In this document: one piece after another, positions 12,355 through 20,911 of the stretch
How positions within the stretch are numbered: position 1 is the first letter of the stretch
How the letters are laid out: each line of letters starts with the position of its first letter
Source of the DNA: Alphaproteobacteria bacterium
Lineage (GTDB): Bacteria; Pseudomonadota; Alphaproteobacteria; JAJFFI01
DNA: 64,000 bases
Assembly: GCA_030066595.1 (NCBI GenBank)
Contig: JASJBI010000025.1
Coordinates: 59,004-123,003, forward strand
Reading direction: 5' to 3'
Program-made: the position numbers and the translations under genes
The notes under the pieces: generated by a model
Told to the model about the DNA's origin: nothing
Databases searched by the model: none
The model's input: the letters and a program-made list of their open reading frames with translations, nothing else

Positions 12355-14860
12355 TCTGGCGAAAACCCTTTTCGAAGGCGCCAATCTTTCGCGGCGCCAG
12401 TTCCTGGTCCGCTCGGCGGCCACCGGCTCCGGCGCGTTGTTCGGCATCGCCATGGGCCCGACCCTGTTCGCGCAGGGCGAGGCGGCTGCCGCGGTTGCCG
12501 GCAAGAGCTTCACCCCCGCCGTCTGGTTCACCATGGAGCAAAGCGGCCGCTGCAACATGCACGTGGTCGAGGCGGAGATGGGCCAGCATATCGGCACTGC
12601 CCTGGCGCAGATCGTCGCCGAGGAGCTGGAGGTCGACTGGAACGACGTGGTGCTGGACTATCCCGGCGAGACCCGAGAGAGCTTCGACGAATTCGGGATC
12701 ATCTATTCCGTCAACAGCGGCAGCATAACCACCGAGTTCGATCGGCATTCCAGGGCCGGCGCCCTGGGGCGCATGGCGCTCATCGAGGCGGGCGCCCAGC
12801 TCTTGAAAGCCAAGGTGCCCAACTGCACCGCCTCCAAGAGCCGCGTCATCGATCGGGTGAGCGGGCGCTCGCTGAGCTATGCGGAGATCCTCAAGCAGAC
12901 GACGATCGACAAGAAGTTCCAGTATCCGGACGATTTCCAGGGCGTCGAGCTCAAGCCGCGCGGCGACTACAAGATCATCGGCCAGTCCGTGCCCTGCCTC
13001 GATATTCCCGAAAAGACCAACGGCCAAGCCAAGTACGGCATCGACATCTTCCTGCCGAACATGGTCTACGGGGCCTTGGTGATCCCGCCGGCGCGCTACG
13101 GCTCGAAGGTGCTGAGCGTCGACGAGTCCGAGGCCAAGAAGATCCCGGGCTACATAGCCGCGGTGACGGTGCCGGACTTCGCCGGGATCGGCGTGCCGCA
13201 GAAGGAGAAGTCCCTGGGCTTTTGCACCGGCTGGGTGATCGCAGTCGCCGACAAGTTTCATCGGGCGATGAAGGCGGCGCAGGCCCTCAAGGTGGAATGG
13301 GACCCCGGTCCCTACGGCAAGCTCACCGACGCAGACATCCTGGAAGAATCGAAGCGGCTGGTCGCGGACTCGGGCAAGGGCCAGAACTGGGTGCTCGAGG
13401 GCGACGTGGACGCGGCCCTGAAGGACGCGGACCAGGTGCTCGAGGCCGAGTACACCTCGGCGATCGTGCAGCACGCGCCGATGGAGCCCAGGAACGCCAC
13501 GGTGTATCGGGCCAGCGACGGAACCTGGCACTGCTACATGGGGACCCAGAGCCCGACCTTCGCCCGCATGACCTTGGAGCCGGTCTTGGCCAATCTCCTC
13601 GGCTCGAAACCCGAAGAGGTCAAGGTGGCCGTGCACCAGTTCATCCTGGGCGGCGGATTCGGCCTCAAACAGCACTACGACGTCGCCGTCGGGGCGGCCT
13701 TTGCCTCGTTCCAGCTGGACGGCCGCCCGGTCAAGCTGATCATGACCCGGGAAGCCGACCAGGCGTTGCCGTTCCCGCGCACGCCCTCTTATCACAAGGT
13801 GCGCGCCGGCGTGAAAGACGGCAAGCTGACGGCGGCCGACCATCATATCGCCTGCGGCTGGATGGGCCCGCGGCTGGGCGTCGGGGACTGGTGGCTTCAG
13901 CTGCCTCCGGACGACAATCCCAACGGCCACATGGATCAGTGGTCGATCGGCGGCAGCGATCACTGGTACACGATGCAAAACTTCCGCGTCCGGGCGATGG
14001 ACAACCCGACCTGTCGCGACGCCTTGCAGGTTTCGCCGTTGCGTACGGTATCGAACTCGTACGCGTTCTTCGTGGTCGAGACGTACATCGACGAGATCGC
14101 GCACATGCTGGGCCGGGACCCGCTCGAGTTCCGGCTCTCCCTGCTGAGCGGCGACGGTGAGCGGCGCGGCATTCCGCTTGCGGGGTACGAGCCGGGCACG
14201 CCGTCCGACTACTATCTCGATCGGCTCTGGCTGTCCAAGCCGCTGGCCGAGGAAAACACCTGGATTCCGTACGAATCGGCCACGGTCGGGGGCGCCAAAC
14301 GGTTGGCCAACGCGCTCATGGTGGCCGCCGGCAAGGCGGGCTACGGGACGCGACAGCTGCCGGAGAACACCGGCATAGGCATCGCCGTCTCAGGCGCCGA
14401 GGAGCACCAAAGCCCGACCTGGGTGGCGGGCGCGGCTCAGGTGACAGTCGATCGGGCGACCGGCCGCTACACGGTCGACCGGCTGACGATCGCCGCTGAC
14501 ATGGGCATCGCCATCAATCCCCACAACGTTCGGGCACAGTTCTCGGGCGCCGCTCTCTGGGGGATGAGCCAGATGATCCGCGAGCGGAACACGCTCAAGA
14601 ATGGCTCGATCCAGGAGCTTAACTTCCATACCTATCGCCCGATCCGCCTGAAGGAGGTGCCGAAGATCGACATCGAGATCATCCAGTCCGGCCACCACCC
14701 AAGTGGCTGTGGCGAGCCGACCTCCACCGTGGTGGCGCCGGCCATCGGCAACGCCATCTTCAATGCGGTCGGGGCAAGGGTGCGGCAAATGCCGGCGACG
14801 CCGAAGGTGGTGTTGGCGGCGCTCGCGGAGGCCAAGAAGGCCGAAACGGCGAAGAAGTAG
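12347..14860 (+). CDS. Tat-exported molybdopterin aldehyde dehydrogenase subunit (IorB-like)
   Basis: The 837-residue large subunit begins with a twin-arginine signal (SRRQFLVRSAATGSG at about 15-29), indicating folded export with its small partner. Molybdopterin motifs include GGGFGLKQHYD near residue 440 and the C-terminal GCGEP with the likely catalytic glutamate. Family members oxidise N-heterocycles or aldehydes; the substrate here is unknown. GGGAGG precedes the ATG. It is only moderately similar by eye to the second pair at 23.6-26.3 kb and is longer (837 against 727 residues). Confidence 0.9.
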   Translation: MADLAKTLFEGANLSRRQFLVRSAATGSGALFGIAMGPTLFAQGEAAAAVAGKSFTPAVWFTMEQSGRCNMHVVEAEMGQHIGTALAQIVAEELEVDWNDVVLDYPGETRESFDEFGIIYSVNSGSITTEFDRHSRAGALGRMALIEAGAQLLKAKVPNCTASKSRVIDRVSGRSLSYAEILKQTTIDKKFQYPDDFQGVELKPRGDYKIIGQSVPCLDIPEKTNGQAKYGIDIFLPNMVYGALVIPPARYGSKVLSVDESEAKKIPGYIAAVTVPDFAGIGVPQKEKSLGFCTGWVIAVADKFHRAMKAAQALKVEWDPGPYGKLTDADILEESKRLVADSGKGQNWVLEGDVDAALKDADQVLEAEYTSAIVQHAPMEPRNATVYRASDGTWHCYMGTQSPTFARMTLEPVLANLLGSKPEEVKVAVHQFILGGGFGLKQHYDVAVGAAFASFQLDGRPVKLIMTREADQALPFPRTPSYHKVRAGVKDGKLTAADHHIACGWMGPRLGVGDWWLQLPPDDNPNGHMDQWSIGGSDHWYTMQNFRVRAMDNPTCRDALQVSPLRTVSNSYAFFVVETYIDEIAHMLGRDPLEFRLSLLSGDGERRGIPLAGYEPGTPSDYYLDRLWLSKPLAEENTWIPYESATVGGAKRLANALMVAAGKAGYGTRQLPENTGIGIAVSGAEEHQSPTWVAGAAQVTVDRATGRYTVDRLTIAADMGIAINPHNVRAQFSGAALWGMSQMIRERNTLKNGSIQELNFHTYRPIRLKEVPKIDIEIIQSGHHPSGCGEPTSTVVAPAIGNAIFNAVGARVRQMPATPKVVLAALAEAKKAETAKK

Positions 14861-14875
14861 AACCGGAACGCGGAC

Positions 14876-14911
14876 GCGCGGCGCGGCCAGTCGATTTGGC
14901 GCGCGCCGCGC
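14876..14911. terminator. GC-rich hairpin between convergent genes
   Basis: GCGCGGCGCG (14876-14885) is the exact reverse complement of 14902-14911, with a 16-nt loop. It lies between the IorB-like gene and the convergent MgtE gene. There is no U-tract, so termination is inferred from position only. Confidence 0.4.
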
Positions 14912-14956
14912 GGCCGTCGGCAACGCGTCCATCCGGAGGTCAGTCGCAGCCTTTCT

Positions 14957-16264
14957 TCAAAGGAGGCTGGCCAGCAAGGTGGCGATCCCCAGGAACGAGA
15001 AGAATCCTGCCACGTCCGTCACCGTCGTCAGGATGATCGACGATGACTGGGCCGGGTCCTGGCCAAATCGGGTCAGGGTGATCGGCACCAAGGCTCCCGC
15101 CAAGCCGGCGGCAACCATCGCCAATACCATCGACAGCGCGATCACGAGGACGAGACCGACGGAGCCGCTCCAGACATAGACGCCGATGCCGCAGGTTATG
15201 GCGACGGCAACACCGTTCATGAAACCGGTGGTCATCTCCTTCAGGGTCACCGCCAGCCAGTGGCGCAAGGTGATCTCGCGCAAGGCCAGGCCGCGCATGG
15301 TGACCGCGAGCGCTTGCGCGCCCGCGTTGCCCGATTGCCCCGCGACGACGGGAAGCAGTACGGCCAACGCGGTAAATCGCGCGATCATGTCCTCGAACAG
15401 ACCCACGACGGCCGCCGCCATGAATGCGGTTAACAGATTAATCTGCAGCCAAGGCAGTCGCTTTCTGACTGCAAAGCCGGGCTTCGACAGCGCTCGCTCG
15501 TCCTTGCTGGCGCCGACCATGGTCTGGATCTCGGCGATGGCCGCCTCATGCACCGCATGGACAATCGCGTCATGTCGGATCGCGCCGACCAAAACACCGT
15601 CGAGATCCACCACCGGGAGATCGAACAGGCGGAAGCGTTCGATCTCCTGCACCGCCTCGTCGCGCGGTGATATGGCGGTCACTGCGGCGCGGATCGGCTT
15701 CGCGAGCGAGCCAAGGGTCGCTTCGGGCGAAGCGATTGCCAAGTCCTGCAGCGAGACGCGGGCGGTGAGCTTGTTGTTGTCGTCGACCACATAGACATCC
15801 GGCCGGTTGCCCCATGCCGTTTGCCGCAATCGTTCGAGCACCTCTGCTGCCGTTGCGTCGTCGCGAAACGGCAAGACGCGCGTGTCCATCAAACGACCGG
15901 CACTTTCCTCGGGATAGGCCATAAGGCCGCGCAGCTCGGCGGCGATGTGTGGATCGAGTTGGTTCAGCCGACTCTCTTGCTCGTCATTTTCCAGCGATGT
16001 GATCAGGTTGACGGCGTGGTTCGGTGGCAGTTCGGTAAGCAGGTCTTTGACGAGTGCATCGGGCAGCCGCCGCAGAAGGGATACGGCGGTTGTCGGCGAT
16101 AGTCGCTGCCATAGCGGAAGCAAGACGCGCGCGGTTTGCTGGCTGAGCGACGGCAAGACATCGTCGGGAGGCAGCTGGTCGATCAACCGCGCAGCTTCCC
16201 AGGGATAGTCCAGGAAGAACCTCTGATCGAGGGCTTGCGCCGCCGTCGCGGGATTACCGGTCAT
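14957..16264 (-). CDS. mgtE: MgtE-type magnesium transporter
   Basis: The 435-residue protein has an MgtE N-terminal helical domain (about 15-125), paired CBS domains (about 130-245) and a five-helix membrane domain (about 270-435). It contains the conserved LLPVVAGQSGNAGAQALAVTMRGL segment characteristic of the pore. MgtE is a Mg2+-gated Mg2+ channel. Its start overlaps the stop of the preceding MgtE-N/CBS gene by 11 bp, within an operon also carrying an MscS-like channel. A second complete MgtE is encoded at 20912. Confidence 0.92.
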   Translation of the reverse strand: MTGNPATAAQALDQRFFLDYPWEAARLIDQLPPDDVLPSLSQQTARVLLPLWQRLSPTTAVSLLRRLPDALVKDLLTELPPNHAVNLITSLENDEQESRLNQLDPHIAAELRGLMAYPEESAGRLMDTRVLPFRDDATAAEVLERLRQTAWGNRPDVYVVDDNNKLTARVSLQDLAIASPEATLGSLAKPIRAAVTAISPRDEAVQEIERFRLFDLPVVDLDGVLVGAIRHDAIVHAVHEAAIAEIQTMVGASKDERALSKPGFAVRKRLPWLQINLLTAFMAAAVVGLFEDMIARFTALAVLLPVVAGQSGNAGAQALAVTMRGLALREITLRHWLAVTLKEMTTGFMNGVAVAITCGIGVYVWSGSVGLVLVIALSMVLAMVAAGLAGALVPITLTRFGQDPAQSSSIILTTVTDVAGFFSFLGIATLLASLL

Positions 16265-17114
16265 GCGATGCTCCCTTCTTCAATAAGCTGCTTTCAGCCG
16301 GCCCGACATCCGTCACGGCTTCGATCGCACCCAAGCAGGTTACGAGGTAAGCCGACGCCAGATGGGAGAGGAAGGACACGGCTTCCCCTGTCCGCACTGT
16401 CATCCGACCCTCGCTCAGGCCGGCCCGCAGCTGTTCGCGCGACAGCGTCCCGAGGAAGTTCTTGCGCCGACCGACGACGGGCAGAACATTGTGCCGGTCC
16501 CACCCTGGCGCCGCCGCGATACCGCTCAGGCGGGCGCGATTGGAAAGCGGCGCCACGGTTCGATCGACAATCTCCGAAAGCCTTGCTTTCTCGTTTCTTC
16601 TCAGCAGATCGCCAACCTCGACGGCGCCGACGAATTCCCGGTTGGTGCCGACCACGAAAAGCAACGGGGGTGGCTTGCGTCGGCGGGTGCGCAGATAGCG
16701 CAGGGCCTCGCCAACCTCCGTCGTTTCCGGAAAGGATGGAACCTTGTGGTCCATCCAGGAGCCAACCGTGTCCCTGGAATAGGAGAGCGACGCGCCCAAT
16801 GCCCGGGCCGCGGTCCTCGGCAGGAGTTCCATGACGTCCGTTCTCACCGCGTCAGGCAGCAGGCGCAGGATGCTGGTCCCCCCTTGCGTGCTCATGGCTT
16901 GAACGAGCCCGGCAGCATTTTCGGCATCCAGGTCTTCCAGGCATGACGCGGCGGCCCAGGGCGCCATGCCTTCCAGCACCGGGGCGGCGATCCGCGCGGG
17001 CGCCTGTGCCAGGAAGGCGGCCGCGTCGGCGGAGTCAAGGTCTTGCAAGACGCGCGCGGCGGCAGCGGGTTGCTGCTCCAAAAAGGCGAGGGTCAGAGAG
17101 AGTTCAGTGCTCAT
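16254..17114 (-). CDS. Soluble MgtE-N plus CBS protein lacking the membrane domain
   Basis: The 286-residue product has an MgtE N-like superhelix (about 1-125: LQDLDSADAAAFLAQ, VLEGMAPWAAASCLEDLD) and a CBS-pair-like region (about 130-235), then a short tail with a hydrophobic patch near 245-270 but no five-helix pore. It looks like a truncated paralogue of the downstream MgtE. Its stop overlaps the MgtE start by 11 bp and its start overlaps the MscS stop by 11 bp, so all three are probably translationally coupled. It may regulate the adjacent channel; that is inference. Confidence 0.75.
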   Translation of the reverse strand: MSTELSLTLAFLEQQPAAAARVLQDLDSADAAAFLAQAPARIAAPVLEGMAPWAAASCLEDLDAENAAGLVQAMSTQGGTSILRLLPDAVRTDVMELLPRTAARALGASLSYSRDTVGSWMDHKVPSFPETTEVGEALRYLRTRRRKPPPLLFVVGTNREFVGAVEVGDLLRRNEKARLSEIVDRTVAPLSNRARLSGIAAAPGWDRHNVLPVVGRRKNFLGTLSREQLRAGLSEGRMTVRTGEAVSFLSHLASAYLVTCLGAIEAVTDVGPAESSLLKKGASHDR

Positions 17115-17946
17115 CGTCTTGGCTCGGCGTGATCAAGAGAACGGGCAACTCGTTGAACAGCTTGGCGGGAACGGTTGTCCGGCCCCGCTCGGTCGCCAAG
17201 ATCAACCCGGTCGGTGTGAGTTCGAGGATCTCCCCCTCGATCTCCCCTACGCGCGCTATCTGCCCGGCATGAACATATTGCTGCATATAGCGTGCGCCGA
17301 TCAGGTTGCCGACCAGGGCCCGCGCGCCCAGGCCAAAGGCCAGGGAGAGGCCCCCGAGGCTCGTCGCGGCGACAATACCGATCAGGATCACCAGGACGGT
17401 GACGTCCACGCCGATCTGTTGGATACCGATGATCAGGGCGAGCACCAGCATGGTCCCCTGGACGCCGCGCCCGATCAGCTCTGCCTCGCTCACACCGGCC
17501 GAAGACAGGGTCGCCGCAGTCAGCTCGCGGGCCAGAATGCTGACCAGGAAGCCAGCGAGGATGATCAGACCGCCGGCCAGCAGGGTCGGAACGTAGGTGA
17601 CGACTCCGTCCAACCAGGACGACAAGAGCCGGAGATCGGCCGTGCGGCTCGCCAGCGTGATCGAGATCAGGATGATCAGCCAGAATATGACCTTGCCGAC
17701 GAGCACCAGGGCCGGTTGCGAAAGGCGAACGCGGCGCAGAGGGCCGCGTACGAAGAAGCGGTCCAAGAGCCGGTTCAGCCCGGCGCCCAGCCGAAGCGTT
17801 GCCGCGCGCAGCAAGCGCGCGATCAGCCAACCGACAAGCAGCACCACAAGTGCGCCAATGAGCTGCGGCAGATACGCGATCACCTGTTGCCACAGTTCGG
17901 CCAGCTGGCCCCCGAACTGATCAACGCGTTTCGAGACTTCCTCCAT
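17104..17946 (-). CDS. MscS-like mechanosensitive ion channel
   Basis: The 280-residue protein has several membrane segments (about 25-50, 80-105, 115-140, 160-200) rich in Gly/Ala, then a short beta-rich cytoplasmic tail with RVGEIEGEILELTPTGLIL. It resembles the small MscS/TM-helix-repeat group of putative channels (SSD-like 'mechanosensitive ion channel family protein') rather than a full MscS. It is first in the operon with the MgtE-N/CBS and MgtE genes. Mechanosensitive activity is inferred from family. Confidence 0.78.
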   Translation of the reverse strand: MEEVSKRVDQFGGQLAELWQQVIAYLPQLIGALVVLLVGWLIARLLRAATLRLGAGLNRLLDRFFVRGPLRRVRLSQPALVLVGKVIFWLIILISITLASRTADLRLLSSWLDGVVTYVPTLLAGGLIILAGFLVSILARELTAATLSSAGVSEAELIGRGVQGTMLVLALIIGIQQIGVDVTVLVILIGIVAATSLGGLSLAFGLGARALVGNLIGARYMQQYVHAGQIARVGEIEGEILELTPTGLILATERGRTTVPAKLFNELPVLLITPSQDDEH

Positions 17947-18016
17947 GTCCTGTTCTCCCTCAGTTCGATCTGTCGCCGGCGCCCGTCGCGCGCGCCAGAC
18001 CGGGAGTCGTTCGCCC

Positions 18017-19069
18017 TCAGGCGATCGACGGTTCTTCTGCGATTTCCGATGTGATGCCGGCTTCGTAATCCGCCGTCAGCTCCGAGGGATCCAGCGAAAG
18101 AGCCTGAACCTTCGTTCCTTCAAGACGGCCGATGTGAAACAGTGCGTCCCCTTCGTGCACCAGGGGCAGATTCGTGCGGCCGATCAAGACACCGCTACTG
18201 GACGCCTTCACCTCGAGCTCGTTGCGGCCGAACGGATCGGTGATCAGACCCAGGAGCGTGCCGCTCTCGACCGGCCTGCCGAGCGGAATGACCGCACGCA
18301 GTACGCCGCTCTGTGGCGCCCGAACCCACATGCTGGATCGCACGATCGCGGACTTGATCGCCTTCTTGCGGCTCTTGCTTGGCCGCAACATGCCGATCGC
18401 CCGCATGCAGCGCACGACACCGTTGACGCCGCTGCGAATGACCACCTCGTCGAAGCGGAGCGCTTCGCCCCCCTCGTAGACGAGCACGGGCACCCCGATG
18501 TCCGCCGCAGCGCTCCTTAGGCTGCCTTCGCGAAACTCCGCATTGATCAGCACTGGGACGCCGAAGGCACGCGCCATTTTTTCGAGCTCCGGATCGTCCA
18601 AGTTGCCGCGGATTTGCGGGTAGTTGTCCCGGTGCGCGGCCGCCGTGTGCAGATCGATGCCGTGGGTGCTCTTGCTGACGATTTCCTGCATGAACAGTCC
18701 GGCGAGGCGCGCCGCCAGTGATCCGCTCGCCCGGCCCGGGAAACTGCGGTTGAGGTCGCGCCGGTCCGGCAAATAGCGCGAGTTCGACAGAAAACCAAAG
18801 ACATTGACGATGGGCACGGCGATCAGCGTGCCGCGAACGCGCCGCACGGCGCTCAGCCGCATCAGCCGACGGATGATCTCGACACCATTGATCTCATCCC
18901 CGTGGATGGCGGCGCAGACAAGCAGCACCGGTCCATCCTTGCGGCCATGAATGACGCGCACAGGCATGTTGATGGGCGTATGCGTCGACAGATCCGTAAT
19001 CGGGATATCGACGGTCCGGTTCTGACCGGCGCCTATCTCGATCCCACCAATGGTGATCGCTGGACGCAC
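18017..19069 (-). CDS. Succinylglutamate desuccinylase/aspartoacylase family protein
   Basis: The 350-residue M14-like zinc hydrolase shows the metal motif AAIHGDEINGVEI (His and Glu ligands, about residues 53-65), a second histidine in GIDLHTAAAHRDN and conserved R-D-L-N-R-S-F-P. A C-terminal beta-barrel region (about 235-330) follows. It would cleave an acyl-amino acid amide. It lies 3 bp after the RimK-like gene, and the trio with the retropepsin-like gene is a recurrent bacterial cluster. Its natural substrate is not known. Confidence 0.86.
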   Translation of the reverse strand: MRPAITIGGIEIGAGQNRTVDIPITDLSTHTPINMPVRVIHGRKDGPVLLVCAAIHGDEINGVEIIRRLMRLSAVRRVRGTLIAVPIVNVFGFLSNSRYLPDRRDLNRSFPGRASGSLAARLAGLFMQEIVSKSTHGIDLHTAAAHRDNYPQIRGNLDDPELEKMARAFGVPVLINAEFREGSLRSAAADIGVPVLVYEGGEALRFDEVVIRSGVNGVVRCMRAIGMLRPSKSRKKAIKSAIVRSSMWVRAPQSGVLRAVIPLGRPVESGTLLGLITDPFGRNELEVKASSSGVLIGRTNLPLVHEGDALFHIGRLEGTKVQALSLDPSELTADYEAGITSEIAEEPSIA

Positions 19070-19072
19070 GAG

Positions 19073-19978
19073 CTAACCTCTGCCTCGCGTCCGAGTCTTG
19101 TTCGGTTTCGCGTTTTTTTCCAGGAACTCGATGACCTTGCCGGCAACGTCGATGCCGGTCGCCTTCTCGACGCCCTCGAGCCCCGGGGACGAGTTCACCT
19201 CCATCACGACGGGGCCGTGGTTGGAGCGCAGCATGTCCACGCCGCACACGTTCAAACCCATGATGTTCGCCGCGCGGACGGCGGTTGAGCGTTCCTCGGG
19301 CGTGATCCTGATCGAATCGGCCCGACCACCGCGGTGCAGGTTCGAGCGGAAGTCCCCTTCCGCGCCGCTCCGCATCATCGAGGCCACCACCCGGTCGCCG
19401 ACCACCAGGCATCGGATATCCTGGCTACCCGCCTCCTTGATGAACTCTTGGACCAGGATGTTCGCTTTGAGACCGCCGAAGGCCTGGATCATGCTCTTGG
19501 CCGCGGTGGGCGTTTCGCCAAGCACCACGCCGATGCCCTGTGTGCCCTCCAACAGCTTGATCACCACCGGCGTGCCGCCCAGCATTTGCAGGATGTCATC
19601 GGCCTGGCTTGTCGAATGGGCGAACACGCTGACCGGCAAGCCAATGCCCCGACGCGAGAGCAGCTGCAGGCTCCTCAGCTTGTCGCGTGAGCGGCTGATG
19701 GCGACGGACTCGTTGAGGGGATAGACCCCCATCATCTCGAACTGGCGCAAGACCGCGGTCCCGAAGAAGGTGACCGAAGCCCCGATACGGGGAATGACGG
19801 CGTCGAAACCCTCGAGCTTCTCACCCTTGTAGCGCATTTCCGGGCGGTGCGAGGCGACGTTGATATACACCCGCAGCGTGTCGATGATCTGGATTTCATG
19901 CCCGCGCGCCTCGGACGCCTCCACCAATCGCTGATGCGAGTACAGCTTCGGATTGCGCGCCATCAACGCGATCTTCAT
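19073..19978 (-). CDS. RimK-like ATP-grasp amino acid ligase
   Basis: The 301-residue ATP-grasp protein starts [21 protein letters not shown] as in RimK, with ATP-binding segments [19 protein letters not shown] and a metal-binding end [19 protein letters not shown]. RimK adds glutamates to ribosomal protein S6; paralogues make other peptides. Here the partners are an aspartoacylase-like hydrolase and a retropepsin-like protein, so the target may not be S6. Its start overlaps the preceding gene's stop (ATGA). A C-terminal basic tail [11 protein letters not shown] is present. Confidence 0.9.
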   Translation of the reverse strand: MKIALMARNPKLYSHQRLVEASEARGHEIQIIDTLRVYINVASHRPEMRYKGEKLEGFDAVIPRIGASVTFFGTAVLRQFEMMGVYPLNESVAISRSRDKLRSLQLLSRRGIGLPVSVFAHSTSQADDILQMLGGTPVVIKLLEGTQGIGVVLGETPTAAKSMIQAFGGLKANILVQEFIKEAGSQDIRCLVVGDRVVASMMRSGAEGDFRSNLHRGGRADSIRITPEERSTAVRAANIMGLNVCGVDMLRSNHGPVVMEVNSSPGLEGVEKATGIDVAGKVIEFLEKNAKPNKTRTRGRG

Positions 19979-20475
19979 GTGGTTTTCTCCTTCGTCTTCT
20001 TGCTCCGCCGGCGCTTGGGCCGGGAAAGTGTGTAGGATCTCCCGGGGTTGACGATCAGTCGTTGCCGCAGCGCTTGGCGCCCAAGCAGCATGCGAAAGCT
20101 CATGTCATCCCGGTTGGTCAGCGTGATCTCGATTGGCCACTGCCGATCACCGATCTTCAGCGGGGTTTCGATCACATAGCGATGCTCGGGCGTGCCGTTC
20201 GAGCTGATGACGACCCGCTCATCGATGAGCGGCGCCTCGCACAGCACCTCGGGATGGCGCCGCCGCTGGATGGGGTGCAGGTAGAACCGGACGAAGCGTT
20301 TGCCCTTCCGTCGGAATCGTTTGATCCGAAACGCATGCAGGGCGGACGTCCGGGCGCCGGTATCGATCTTGGCCTTGATCTGGTCGATCCCGAGATCCGG
20401 CAGAGCAACCCACTCCCGCCAGCCAATAACCACCTTCTCGCCGGTCGAGCGGCGTTTGTGAGGCTCTCTAAGCAA
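19975..20475 (-). CDS. Retropepsin-like (RimK-associated) aspartic protease family protein
   Basis: The 166-residue product matches the so-called ATP-dependent zinc protease family (COG4067): [15 protein letters not shown], the aspartyl motif [13 protein letters not shown], and the C-terminal [13 protein letters not shown]. The fold is retroviral-protease-like; the zinc/ATP label is historical. It ends in a lysine/arginine-rich tail. The stop overlaps the RimK start by 4 bp. Its target may be the product of the ligase; this is inference from gene order. Confidence 0.84.
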   Translation of the reverse strand: MLREPHKRRSTGEKVVIGWREWVALPDLGIDQIKAKIDTGARTSALHAFRIKRFRRKGKRFVRFYLHPIQRRRHPEVLCEAPLIDERVVISSNGTPEHRYVIETPLKIGDRQWPIEITLTNRDDMSFRMLLGRQALRQRLIVNPGRSYTLSRPKRRRSKKTKEKTT

Positions 20476-20484
20476 GGCTAGATC

Positions 20485-20805
20485 TCAGTGGATTTGAGCG
20501 TCGATCGGGTTCTCTGGCTGGGCGCCGAGTCCCAGGCTGGCGTCGCTGACCCGTCGGTAGCTGCGGAACGTCCGCTGCGCCAGGACGACAAAGAAGGTTT
20601 CGAGGTCGATAAGCACGAAGCCGAGCTCGAACAACTCTTCGCCGATCTTCTGAACGACCTCGCCGGTCACGCGCCGCCGGCCCGTCAGGGCCCGCATGTG
20701 CTTCATCGAGATGCGATAGCGGCCCCGCTCCTTACCTCCAAAACCCTCTTCGTAGAGTTCCACCAGGCGCTCCGCGACTTTGCGCTCGTTGCGTTCACCG
20801 TGCAT
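20485..20805 (-). CDS. Conserved-looking small protein, possibly winged-helix
   Basis: The 106-residue product begins MHGERNERKVAERLVELYEE and contains a basic segment RALTGRRRVTGEVVQKIGEE followed by hydrophobic strands LFELGFVLIDLETFFVVLAQ. The helix-turn-strand pattern suggests a winged-helix DNA-binding protein but I cannot name a family. ATG at 20805 is favoured over 20826 because GGAGG sits five bases before it. It heads the retropepsin-RimK-aspartoacylase operon (gap 9 bp) and is divergent from mgtE across an AT-rich inverted repeat. Confidence 0.62.
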   Translation of the reverse strand: MHGERNERKVAERLVELYEEGFGGKERGRYRISMKHMRALTGRRRVTGEVVQKIGEELFELGFVLIDLETFFVVLAQRTFRSYRRVSDASLGLGAQPENPIDAQIH

Positions 20806-20837
20806 CAGATCCTCCGATAGCCTCATTTTGTGGGCTA

Positions 20838-20880
20838 TATCGCAAAAAATATCCTTTATGTCAAAAATTTTTTTGCTATA
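20838..20880. promoter_or_regulatory. Imperfect inverted repeat in the divergent promoter region
   Basis: TATCGCAAAAAAT (20838-20850) mirrors ATTTTTTTGCTATA (20867-20880), one insertion/mismatch apart, in a sharply AT-rich 106-bp gap between the small putative winged-helix gene and mgtE. The position fits an operator or overlapping divergent promoters. Confidence 0.5.
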
Positions 20881-20911
20881 GATAATTTTGGTTTCTGTAT
20901 TGGAGGTCCGT

